Assembly: GCA_964034945.1 (NCBI GenBank)
Contig: OZ035960.1
Coordinates: 101,672,733 to 101,736,732, forward strand
Origin: Chrysopilus asiliformis
Lineage: Eukaryota > Arthropoda > Insecta > Diptera > Rhagionidae
Length of the DNA: 64,000 nt
Reading direction: 5' to 3'
This document shows, piece after piece, positions 39,201 through 53,900 of this stretch; within the stretch, counting starts at the first letter, position 1, and every line of letters starts with the position of its first letter. Position numbers and translations under genes: made by a program. A model generated the notes under the pieces. The model was given only the letters and a program-made list of their open reading frames with translations, had not been told where the DNA came from and searched no databases.

Positions 39201-42200
39201 ATGGAATGTATGATGGAATGTATGGAATGTATGATGGAATGTATGGAATGTATATGGAATGTATGGAATGTATGATGGAATGTATGGAATGTATATGGAA
39301 TGTATGGAATGTATGATGGAATGTATGGAATGTATGATGGAATGTATGGAATGTATATGGAATCTATGGAATGTATGGAATGTATATGGAATGTATGGAA
39401 TGTATGATGGAATGTATGGAATGTATATGGAATGTATGGAATGTATGATGGAATGTATGGAATGTATATGGAATGTATGGAATGTGTGATGGAATGTATG
39501 GAATGTATGATGGAATGTATGGAATGTATATGGAATGTATGGAATGTATGATGGAATGTATGGAATGTATATGGAATGTATGGAATGTACGATGGAATGT
39601 ATGGAATGTATGATGGAATGTATGGAATGTATATGGAATGTATGGAATGTATGATGGAATGTATGGAATGTATATGGAATGTATGGAATGTATGATGGAA
39701 TGTATGGAATGTATGATGGAATGTATGGAATGTATGATGGAATGTATGGAATGTATATGGAATGTATGGAATGTATGATGGAATGTATGGAATGTATATG
39801 GAATGTATGGAATGTATGATGGAATGTATGGAATGTATATGGAATGTATGGAATGTATGATGGAATGTATGGAATGTATATGGAATGTATGGAATGTATA
39901 TGGAATGTATGGAATGTACGATGGAATGTATGGAATGTGTATGGAATGTATGGAATGTATGATGGAATGTATGGAATGTATATGGAATGTATGGAATGTG
40001 TGATGGAATGTATGGAATGTATGATGGAATGTATGGAATGTATATGGAATGTATGGAATGTATGATGGAATGTATGGAATGTATGATGGAATGTATGGAA
40101 TGTATGATGGAATGTATGGAATGTATATGGAATGTATGGAATGTTTGATGGAATGTATGGAATGTATATGGAATGTATGGAATGTACGATGGAATGTATG
40201 GAATGTATGATGGAATGTATGGAATGTATATGGAATGTATGGAATGTATGATGGAATGTATGGAATGTATATGGAATGTATGGAATGTATGATGGAATGT
40301 ATGGAATGTATATGGAATGTATGGAATGTGTGATGGAATGCATGGAATGTATGATGGAATGTATGGAATGTATATGGAATGTATGGAATGTATATGGAAT
40401 GTATGGAATGTATGATGGAATGTATGGAATGTATATGGAATGTATGGAATGTATGATGGAATGTATGGAATGTTAATGGAATGTATGGAATGTGTGATGG
40501 AATGTATGATGGAATGTATGGAATGTATATGAATGTATGGAATGTATGATGGAATGTATGGAATGTATATGGAATGTATGGAATGTACGATGGAATGTAT
40601 GGAATGTATGATGGAATGTATGGAATGTATATGGAATGTATGGAATGTATGATGGAATGTATGGAATGTATATGGAATGTATGGAATGTATGATGGAATG
40701 TATGGAATGTATATGGAATGTATGGAATGTATGATGGAATGTATGGAATGTATATGGAATGTATGGAATGTATGATGGAATGTATGGAATGTATATGGAA
40801 TGTATGGAATGTATGATGGAATGTATGGAATGTGTATGGAATGTATGGAATGTATGATGGAATGTATGGAATGTATATGGAATGTATGGAATGTATGATG
40901 GAATGTATGGAATGTATATGGAATGTATGGAATGTATATGGAATGTATGGAATGTATATGGAATGTATGGAATGTATGATGGAATGTATGGAATGTATGA
41001 TGGAATGTATGGAATGTATATGGAATGTATGATGGAATGTATGGAATGTATATGGAATGTATGGAATGTACGATGGAATGTATGGAATGTATGATGGAAT
41101 TATGGAATGTATATGGAATGTATGGAATGTATGATGGAATGTATGGAATGTATATGGAATGTATGGAATGTATGATGGAATGTATGGATGTACGATGGAA
41201 TATGATGGAATGTATGGAATGTATGATGGAATGTATGGAATGTATGATGGAATGTATGGAATGTATGATGGAATGTATGGAATGTATGATGGAATGTATG
41301 GAATGTATATGGAATGTATGATGGAATGTATGGAATGTATATGGAATGTATGGAATGTATATGGAATGTATGGAATGTATGATGGAATGTATGGAATGTA
41401 TATGGAATGTATGGAATGTATGATGGAATGTATGGAATGTATATGGAATGTATGGAATGTATGATGGAATGTATGGAATGTATATGGAATGTATAGGAAT
41501 GTATGGAATGTATGATGGAATGTATATGGAATGTATGGAATGTATGATGGAATGTATGGAATGTTTGATGGAATGTATGGAATGTATATGGAATGTATGG
41601 AATGTACGATGGAATGTATGGAATGTATGATGGAATGTATGGAATGTATATGGAATGTATGGAATGTATGATGGAATGTATGGAATGTATGGAATGTATG
41701 ATAAATGTATGGAATGTATATGGAATGTATGGAATGTATGATGGAATGTATGGAATGTATATGGAATGTATGGAATGTATGATGGAATGTATGGAATGTA
41801 TATGGAATGTATGGAATGTATGATGGAATGTATGGAATGTATATGGAATGTATATGGAATGTATGGAATGTATGATGGAATGTATATGGAATGTATGGAA
41901 TGTATGATGGAATGTATGGAATGTTTGATGGAATGTATGGAATGTATATGGAATGTATGGAATGTACGATGGAATGTATGGAATGTATGATGGAATGTAT
42001 GGAATGTATATGGAATGTATGGAATGTATGATGGAATGTATGGAATGTATGGAATGTATGATAAGAATGTATGGAATGTATATGGAATGTATGGAATGTA
42101 TGATGGAATGTATGGAATGTATATGGAATGTATGGAATGTATGATGGAATGTATGGATTGTTTGATGGAATGTATGGAATGTATATGGAATGTATGGAAT

Positions 42201-45200
42201 GTACGATGGAATGTATGGAATGTATGATGGAATGTATGGAATGTATATGGAGTGTATGGAATGTATGATGGAGTGTATGGAATGTACGATGGATTGTATG
42301 GAATGTATGATGGAATGTATGGAATGTATATGGAATGAATGGAATGTATGATGGAATGTATGGAATGTATGATGGAATGTATAGAATGTATGATGGAATG
42401 TATGGAATGTATATGGAATGTATGGAATGTATGATGGAATGTATGGAATGTATATGGAATGTATGGAATGTATGATGGAATGTATGGAATGTATATGGAA
42501 TGTATGGAATGTATGATGGAATGTATGGAATGTATATGGAATGTATATGGAATGTATGGAATGTATGATGGAATGTATATGGAATGTATGGAATGTATGA
42601 TGGAATGTATGGAATGTTTGATGGAATGTATGGAATGTATATGGAATGTATGGAATGTACGATGGAATGTATGGAATGTATGATGGAATGTATGGAATGT
42701 ATATGGAATGTATGGAATGTATGATGGAATGTATGGAATGTATGGAATGTATGGAATGTATGATAAAATGTATGGAATGTATATGGAATGTATGGAATGT
42801 ATGATGGAATGTATGGAATGTATATGGAATGTATGGAATGTATGATGGAATGTATGGAATGTATATGGAATGTATGGAATGTATGATGGAATGTATGGAA
42901 TGTATGATAAAATGTATGGAATGTATATGGAATGTATGGAATGTATGATGGAATGTATGGAATGTATGATGGAATGTATGGAATGTATGGAATGTATGAT
43001 AAAATGTATGGAATGTATATGGAATGTATGGAATGTATGATGGAATGTATGGAATGTTTGATGGAATGTATGGAATGTATATGGAATGTATGGAATGTAC
43101 GATGGAATGTATGGAATGTATGATGGAATGTATGGAATGTATATGGAATGTATGGAATGTATGATGGAATGTATGGAATGTATGGAATGTATGATGGAGT
43201 GTATGGAATGTACGATGGAATGTATGGAATGTATGATGGAATGTATATGGAATGTATGGAATGTATGATGGAATGTATGGAATGTATATGGAATGTATGG
43301 AATGTATGATGGAATGTATGGAATGTATATGGAATGTATGGAATGTATGATGGAATGTATGGAATGTATATGGAATGTATATGGAATGTATGGAATGTAT
43401 GATGGAATGTATATGGAATGTATGGAATGTATGATGGAATGTATGGAATGTTTGATGGAATGTATGGAATGTATATGGAATGTATGGAATGTACGATGGA
43501 ATGTATGGAATGTATGATGGAATGTATGGAATGTATATGGAATGTATGGAATGTATGATGGAATGTATGGAATGTATGGAATGTATGATAAAATGTATGG
43601 AATGTATATGGAATGTATGGAATGTATGATGGAATGTATGGAATGTATATGGAATGTATAGAATGTATGATGGAATGTATGGAATGTATATGGAATGTAT
43701 GGAATGTATGATAAAATGTATGGAATGTATATGGAATGTATGGAATGTATGATGGAATGTATGGATTGTTTGATGGAATGTATGGAATGTATATGGAATG
43801 TATGGAATGTACGATGGAATGTATGGAATGTATGATGGAATGTATGGAATGTATATGGAGTGTATGGAATGTATGATGGAGTGTATGGAATGTACGATGG
43901 ATTGTATGGAATGTATGATGGAATGTATGGAATGTATATGGAATGTATGGAATGTATGATGGAATGTATGGAATGTTTGATGGAATGTATGGAATGTATG
44001 ATGGAATGTATGGAATGTATGATGGAATGTATGGAATGTATATGGAATGTATGGAATGTATATGGAATGTATGGAATGTATGATGGAATGTATGGAATGT
44101 TTGATGGAATGTATGGAATGTATATGGAATGTATGATGGAATGTATGGAATGTATATGGAATGTATGGAATGTACGATGGAATGTATGGAATGTATGATG
44201 GAATGTATGGAATGTATATGGAATGTATGGAATGTATATGGAATGTATGGAATGTTTGATGGAATGTATGGAATGTTTGATGGAATGTATGGAATGTATG
44301 ATGGAATGTATGGAATGTATATGGAATGTATGGAATGTATGATGGAATGTATGGAATGTATGATAAAATGTATGGAATGTATATGGAATGTATGGAATGT
44401 ATGATGTAATGTATGGAATGTTTGATGGAATGTATGGAATGTATATGGAATGTATGGAATGTACGATGGAATGTATGGAATGTATGATGGAATGTATGGA
44501 ATGTATATGGAATGTATGGAATGTATGATGGAATGTATGGAATGTATGGAATGTATGATAAAATGTATGGAATGTATATGGAATGTATGGAATGTATGAT
44601 GGAATGTATGGAATGTTTGATGGAATGTATGGAATGTATATGGAATGTATGGAATGTACGATGGAATGTATGGAATGTATGATGGAATGTATGGAATGTA
44701 TATGGAATGTATGGAATGTATGATGGAATGTATGGAATGTATGGAATGTATGATGGAATGTATGGAATGTATATGGAATGTATGATGGAATGTATGGAAT
44801 GTATATGGAATGTATGGAATGTATGATGGAATGTATGGAATGTTTGATGGAATGTATGGAATGTATATGGAATGTATGGAATGTACGATGGAATGTATGG
44901 AATGTATGATGGAATGTATGGAATGTATATGGAATGTATGGAATGTATGATGGAATGTATGGAATGTATGGAATGTATGATGGAATGTATGGAATGTATA
45001 TGGAATGTATGGAATGTATGATGGAATGTATGGAATGTATATGGAATGTATGGAATGTATGATGGAATGTATGGAATGTATGATGGAATGTATGGAATGT
45101 ATATGGAATGTATGGAATGTATGATGGAATGTATGGAATGTATGATGGAATGTATGGAATATATGATGGAATGTATGGAATGTATATGGAATGTATGGAA

Positions 45201-45459
45201 TGTACGATGGAATGTATGATGGAATGTATGGAATGTACGATGGAATGTGTGGAATGTATGATGGAATGTATGGAATGTATATGGAATGTATGGAATGTAT
45301 GATGGAATGTATGGAATGTATGATGGAATGTATGGAATGTATATGGAATGTATGGAATGTATGATGGAATGTATGGAATGTATGATGGAATGTATGGAAT
45401 GTGTAGAATGTTTGATGGAATGTATGGAATGTATATGGAATGTATGGAATGTATGATGG

Positions 45460-46140
45460 AATGTATGGAATCTATGGAATGTATGGAATGTATGGAATCT
45501 ATGGAATGTATGGAATGTATGGAATCTATGGAATCTATGGAATCTATGGAATGTATGGAATCTATGGAATGGAATGTATGGAATCTATGTTATGTATGGT
45601 ATGTATGGAATGGAATGTAGGGAATGGAATCTATGGAATGTAAGGAATGTATGGAATGTATGGAATTTATGGAATCTATGGAATCTATGGAATGTATGGA
45701 ATGTATGGAATCTATGGAATGTATGGAATCTATGGAATGGAATGTACGGAATCTATGGTATGTATGGAATGTATAGAATCTATGGAATGTATGGAATGGA
45801 ATGTATGGGATATATGGAATGTATAGAATGTATGGAATGTATGGAATGTATGGAATGTATGGAATGGAATGTATGGAATGTATGGAATGTATGGAATCTA
45901 TGGAATGGAATGTATGGAAAGGAGTGTATGGAATGGAATGTATGGAATCTATGGAATGTATGGAATGTTTGGAATGTATGGAATGTATGGAATCTATGGA
46001 ATGTATGGAATGGAATGTATGGAATGTATGGAATGTATGGAATCAATGGAATGTATGGAATGGAATGTAGGGAATGGGATCTATGGAATGTATCGAATAT
46101 ATGGAATTTATGGAATCTATGGAATCTATGGAATGTATGG
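45460..46140 (+). repeat. Internal type-B satellite block 3
   Basis: GGAATCTAT/GGAATGGAATGTAT units with the marker word GGAAAGGAGTG at 45916. Its right part is copied at 47930-48240 and at about 51080-51290. Confidence 0.8.
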
Positions 46141-49100
46141 AATGTATATGGAATGTATGGAATGTATGATGGAATGTATGGAATGTATATGGAATGTATG
46201 GAATGTATGATGGAATGTATGGAATGTATATGGAATGTATGGAATGTATGATGGAATGTATGGAATGTATATGGAATGTATGGAATGTGTGATGGAATGT
46301 ATGGAATGTATGATGGAATGTATGGAATGTATATGGAATGTATGGAATGTATATGGAATGTATGGAATGTATGATGGAATGTATGGAATGTATGATGGAA
46401 TGTATGGAATGTATATGGAATGTATGGAATGTATGATGGAATGTATGGAATGTATATGGAATGTATGGAATGTACGATGGAATGTATGGAATGTATGATG
46501 GAATGTATGGAATGTATATGGAATGTATGGAATGTATGATGGAATGTATGGAATGTATATGGAATGTATGGAATGTATGGAATGTATGATGGAATGTATG
46601 GAATGTACGATGGAATATGATGGAATGTATGGAATGTATGATGGAATGTATGGAATGTATGATGGAATGTATGGAATGTATGATGGAATGTATGATGGAA
46701 TGTATGGAATGTATATGGAATGTATGGAATGTATGATGGAATGTATGGAATGTATATGGAATGTATGGAATGTATGATGGAATGTATGGAATGTATATGG
46801 AATGTATGGAATGTATGATGGAATGTATGGAATGTATATGGAATGTATGGAATGTATGATGGAATGTATGGAATGTATATGGAATGTATGGAATGTATGA
46901 TGGAATGTATGGAATGTATATGGAATGTATGGAATGTATATGGAATGTATGGAATGTATGATGGAATGTATGGAATGTTTGATGGAATGTATGGAATGTA
47001 TATGGAATGTATGGAATGTACGATGGAATGTATGGAATGTATGATGGAATGTATGGAATGTATATGGAATGTATGGAATGTATGATGGAATGTATGGAAT
47101 GTATGGAATGTATGATAAAATGTATGGAATGTATATGGAATGTATGGAATGTATGATGGAATGTATGGAATGTATATGGAATGTATGGAATGTATGATGG
47201 AATGTATGGAATGTATATGGAATGTATGGAATGTATGATGGAATGTATGGAATGTGTATGGAATGTATGGAATGTATGATGGAATGTATGGAATGTATAT
47301 GGAATGTATGGAATGTGTGATGGAATGTATGGAATGTATGATGGAATGTATGGAATGTATATGGAATGTATGGAATGTATGATGGAATGTATATGGAATG
47401 TATGGAATGTATGATGGAATGTATGGAATGTTTGATGGAATGTATGGAATGTATATGGAATGTATGGAATGTACGATGGAATGTATGGAATGTATGATGG
47501 AATGTATGGAATGTATATGGAATGTATGGAATGTATGATGGAATGTATGGAATGTATGGAATGTATGATGGAATGTATGGAATGTATATGGAATGTATGG
47601 AATGTATGATGGAATGTATGGAATGTATATGGAATGTATGGAATGTATGATGGAATGTATGGAATGTATATGGAATGTATGGAATGTATGGAATGTATGA
47701 TAAAATGTATGGAATGTATATGGAATGTATGGAATGTATGATGGAATGTATGGATTGTTTGATGGAATGTATGGAATGTATATGGAATGTATGGAATGTA
47801 CGATGGAATGTATGGAATGTATGATGGAATGTATGGAATGTATATGGAGTGTATGGAATGTATGATGGAATGTATGGAATGTACGATGGATTGTATGGAA
47901 TGTATGATGGAATGTATGGAATGTATATGGAATGTATGGAATGTATGGAATGTATGGAATGGAATGTATGGAATGTATGGAATGTATGGAATCTATGGAA
48001 TGGAATGTATGGAAAGGAGTGTATGGAATGGAATGTATGGAATCTATGGAATGTATGGAATGTTTGGAATGTATGGAATGTATGGAATCTATGGAATGTA
48101 TGGAATGGAATGTATGGAATGTATGGAATGTATGGAATCAATGGAATGTATGGAATGGAATGTAGGGAATGGGATCTATGGAATGTATCGAATATATGGA
48201 ATTTATGGAATCTATGGAATCTATGGAATGTATGGAATGTATATGGAATGTATGGAATGTATGATGGAATGTATGGAATGTATATGGAATGTATGGAATG
48301 TATGATGGAATGTATGGAATGTATATGGAATGTATGGAATGTATGATGGAATGTATGGAATGTATATGGAATGTATGGAATGTGTGATGGAATGTATGGA
48401 ATGTATGATGGAATGTATGGAATGTATATGGAATGTATGGAATGTATATGGAATGTATGGAATGTATGATGGAATGTATGGAATGTATGATGGAATGTAT
48501 GGAATGTATATGGAATGTATGGAATGTATGATGGAATGTATGGAATGTATATGGAATGTATGGAATGTACGATGGAATGTATGGAATGTATGATGGAATG
48601 TATGGAATGTATATGGAATGTATGGAATGTATGATGGAATGTATGGAATGTATATGGAATGTATGGAATGTATGGAATGTATGATGGAATGTATGGAATG
48701 TACGATGGAATATGATGGAATGTATGGAATGTATGATGGAATGTATGGAATGTATGATGGAATGTATGGAATGTATGATGGAATGTATGATGGAATGTAT
48801 GGAATGTATATGGAATGTATGGAATGTATGATGGAATGTATGGAATGTATATGGAATGTATGGAATGTATGATGGAATGTATGGAATGTATATGGAATGT
48901 ATGGAATGTATGATGGAATGTATGGAATGTATATGGAATGTATGGAATGTATGATGGAATGTATGGAATGTATATGGAATGTATGGAATGTATGATGGAA
49001 TGTATGGAATGTATATGGAATGTATGGAATGTATGATGGAATGTATATGGAATGTATGGAATGTATGATGGAATGTATGGAATGTTTGATGGAATGTATG

Positions 49101-50037
49101 GAATGTATATGGAATGTATGGAATGTACGATGGAATGTATGGAATGTATGATGGAATGTATGGAATGTATATGGAATGTATGGAATGTATGATGGAATGT
49201 ATGGAATGTATGGAATGTATGATAAAATGTATGGAATGTATATGGAATGTATGGAATGTATGATGGAATGTATGGAATGTATATGGAATGTATGGAATGT
49301 ATGATGGAATGTATGGAATGTATATGGAATGTATGGAATGTATGATGGAATGTATGGAATGTGTATGGAATGTATGGAATGTATGATGGAATGTATGGAA
49401 TGTATATGGAATGTATGGAATGTGTGATGGAATGTATGGAATGTATGATGGAATGTATGGAATGTATATGGAATGTATGGAATGTATGATGGAATGTATA
49501 TGGAATGTATGGAATGTATGATGGAATGTATGGAATGTTTGATGGAATGTATGGAATGTATATGGAATGTATGGAATGTACGATGGAATGTATGGAATGT
49601 ATGATGGAATGTATGGAATGTATATGGAATGTATGGAATGTATGATGGAATGTATGGAATGTATGGAATGTATGATGGAATGTATGGAATGTATATGGAA
49701 TGTATGGAATGTATGATGGAATGTATGGAATGTATATGGAATGTATGGAATGTATGATGGAATGTATGGAATGTATATGGAATGTATGGAATGTATGGAA
49801 TGTATGATAAAATGTATGGAATGTATATGGAATGTATGGAATGTATGATGGAATGTATGGATTGTTTGATGGAATGTATGGAATGTATATGGAATGTATG
49901 GAATGTACGATGGAATGTATGGAATGTATGATGGAATGTATGGAATGTATATGGAGTGTATGGAATGTATGATGGAATGTATGGAATGTACGATGGATTG
50001 TATGGAATGTATGATGGAATGTATGGAATGTATATGG
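45835..50037 (+). repeat. Tandem duplication of a 2.1-kb satellite segment
   Basis: Marker words recur at a shift of 2095 (GGAAAGGAGTG 45916/48011; TGTGTGATGG 46286/48381; GTACGATGGAATATG near 46606/48701), changing to 2107 after about 46.95 kb (GATAAAATG 47114/49221; GGATTGTTT 47752/49859). The two copies abut near 47.93 kb. Confidence 0.85.
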
Positions 50038-50939
50038 AATGTATGGAATGTATGATGGAATGTGTAGAATGTTTGATGGAATGTATGTAATGTATATGGA
50101 ATGTATGGAATGTTTGATGGAATGTATGGAATGTATGATGGAATGTATGGAATGTATGATGGAATGTATGGAATGTATGGAATGTATATGGAATGTATGG
50201 AATGTATGATGGAATGTATGGAATGTATATGGAATGTATGGAATGTATGATGGAATGTATGGAATGTTTGATGGAATGTATGGAATGTATATGGAATGTA
50301 TGGAATGTACGATGGAATGTATGGAATGTATGATGGAATGTATGGAATGTATATGGAATGTATGGAATGTATATGGAATGTATGGAATGTATGGTGGAAT
50401 GTATGGAATGTTTGATGGAATGTATGGAATGTATATGGAATGTATGGAATGTATGATGGAATGTATGGAATGTATATGGAATGTATGGAATGTATGATGG
50501 AATGTATGGAATGTATGATAAAATGTATGGAATGTATATGGAATGTATGGAATGTATGATGTAATGTATGGAATGTTTGATGGAATGTATGGAATGTATA
50601 TGGAATGTATGGAATGTACGATGGAATGTATGGAATGTATGATGGAATGTATGGAATGTATATGGAATGTATGGAATGTATGATGGAATGTATGGAATGT
50701 ATGGAATGTATGATAAAATGTATGGAATGTATATGGAATGTATGGAATGTATGATGGAATGTATGGAATGTATATGGAATGTATGGAATGTATAATGGAA
50801 TGTATGGAATGTATATGGAATGTATGGAATGTATGATGGAATGTATGGAATGTTTGATGGAATGTATGGAATGTATATGGAATGTATGGAATGTACGATG
50901 GAATGTATGGAATGTATGATGGAATGTATGGAATGTATA

Positions 50940-53900
50940 TGGAATGTATGGAATCTATGGAATGTATGGAATCTATGGAATGGAATGTACGGAATCTATG
51001 GTATGTATGGAATGTATAGAATCTATGGAATGTATGGAATGGAATGTATGGGATATATGGAATGTATAGAATGTATGGAATGTATGGAATGTATGGAATG
51101 TATGGAATGGAATGTATGGAATGTATGGAATGTATGGAATCTATGGAATGGAATGTATGGAAAGGAGTGTATGGAATGGAATGTATGGAATCTATGGAAT
51201 GTATGGAATGTTTGGAATGTATGGAATGTATGGAATCTATGGAATGTATGGAATGGAATGTATGGAATGTATGGAATGTATGGAATCAATGGAATGTATG
51301 GAATCTATGGAATTGAATGTATGGAATCTATGGAATGTATGGAATCTATGGAATGTATAGAATCTATGGTATGTATGGAATGGAATCTATGGAATGTATG
51401 GAATTTATGGAATCTATGGAATGTATGGAATGTATAGAATCTATGGAATGTATGGAATCTATGGAATGGAATGTATGGAATCTATGGAATGTATGGAATG
51501 TATGGAATCTATGGAATGTATGGAATGGAATGTATGGAATATATGGAATGTATAGAATGTATGGAACCTATGGAATGTATGGAATGGAATCTATGGAATC
51601 TATGGAATCTATGGAATATATGGAATCTATGGAATGGAATGTATGGAATGGAGTGTATGGAATGTATGGAATGGAATGTATGGAATCTATGGAATGTATG
51701 GAATGTTTGGAATCTATGGAATGTATGGAATCTATGGAATGGAATGTATGGAATGTATGGAATGGAATGTATGGAATCTATGGAATGTATGGAATGTATG
51801 GAATTTATGGAATCTATGGAATGGAATGTATGGAATGGAGTGTATGGAATGTATGGAATGGAATGTATGGAATCTATGGAATGTATGGAATGTTTGGAAT
51901 GTATGTAATGTATGGAATCTATGGAATGTATGGAATGGAATGTATGGAATCAATGGAATGTATGGAATGTATGGAATGGAATGTAGGGAATGGAATCTAT
52001 GGAATGTATGGAATCAATGGAATGTATGGAATCTATGGAATTGAATGTATGGAATCTATGGAATGTATGGAATGTATGGAATCTATGGAATGTATGGAAT
52101 CTATGGAATGGAATGTATGGAATCTATGGAATGTATGGAATGGAATGTATGGAATGGAATGTATGGAATGGAATGTATGAAATGGAATGTATGGAATGGA
52201 ATGTATGGAATCTATGGAATTGAATGTATGGAATCTATGGAATGTATGGAATGTATGGAATCTATGGAATGTATGGAATCTATGGAATGTATGGAATGGA
52301 ATCTATGGAATTTATGGAATCTATGGAATGTATGGAATGTATGGAATCTATGGAATGTATGGAATCTATGGAATGGAATGTTTGGAATGTATGGAATGTA
52401 TGGAATCTATGGAATGTATGGAATGGAATGTATGGAATATATGGAATGTATAGAATGTATGGAATGTATGGAATGTATGGAATGGAATGTATGGAATCTA
52501 TGGAATGTATGGAATCTATGGAATCGAATGTATGGAATGGAGTGTATGGAATGTATGGAATGGAATGTATGGAATCTATGGAATGTATGGAATGGAATGT
52601 ATGGAATATATGGAATGTATAGAATGTATGGAATGTATGGAATCTATGGAATGTATGGAATGTATGGAATGGAATGTATGGAATGGAATCTATGGAATTT
52701 ATGGAATCTATGGAATCCATGGAATCTATGGAATGTATGGAATGTATGGAATGTATGGAATCTATGGAATGTATGGAATCTATGGAATGGAATGTATGGA
52801 ATCTATGGAATGTATGGAATGGAATGTATGGGATCTATGGAATGTATGGAATGGAATGTATGGAATGTATGGAATGTATGGAATCTATGGAATGTATGGA
52901 ATGTATGGAATGTATGTATGGAATGTGTGGTATGGAATGTATGGAATCTATGGATTGTATGGAATGTATGGAATGTATGGAATCTATGGAATGTATGGAA
53001 TGTATGGAATCTATGGAATGTATGGAATGTATGGAATCTATGGAATGTATGGAATGGAATGTATGGAATATATGGAATGTATAGAATGTATGGAATGTAT
53101 GGAATGTATGGAATGTATGGAATGGAATGTATGGAATCTATGGAATGTATGGAATGTATGGAATGTATGGAATCTATGGAATGGAATGTATGGAATGGAG
53201 TGTATGGAATGTATGGAATGGAATGTATGGAATCTATGGAATGTATGGAATGTTTGGAATGTATGGAATGTATGGAATCTATGGAATGTATGGAATGGAA
53301 TGTATGGAATGTATGGAATGTATGGAATCTATGTTATGTATGGAATGTATGGAATCAATGGAATGTATGGAATGGAATGTAGGGAATGGAATCTATGGAA
53401 TGTATGGAATGTATGGAATGGAATGTATGGAATCTATGGAATGTATGGAATCTATGGAATGGAATGTATGGAATGGAGTGTATGGAATGTATTAAATGGA
53501 ATGTATGGAATCTATGGAATGTATGGAATGTTTGGAATGTATGGAATGTATGGAATCTATGGAATGTATGGAATGGAATGTATGGAATCTATGGAATGTA
53601 TGGAATGTATGGAATCTATGGAATGGAATGTATGGAATGGAGTGTATGGAATGTATGGAATGGAATGTATGGAATCTATGGAATGTATGGAATGTATGGA
53701 ATGTATGGAATCTATGGAATGTATGGAATCTATGGAATGGAATGTATGGAATCTATGGAATGTATGGAATGTATGGAATCTATGGAATGTATGGAATCTA
53801 TGGAATGGAATGTATGGAATGGAATGTATGGAATGGAATGTATGGAATGGAATGTATGGAATGGAATGTATGGAATCTACGGAATGTATGGAATGGAATG

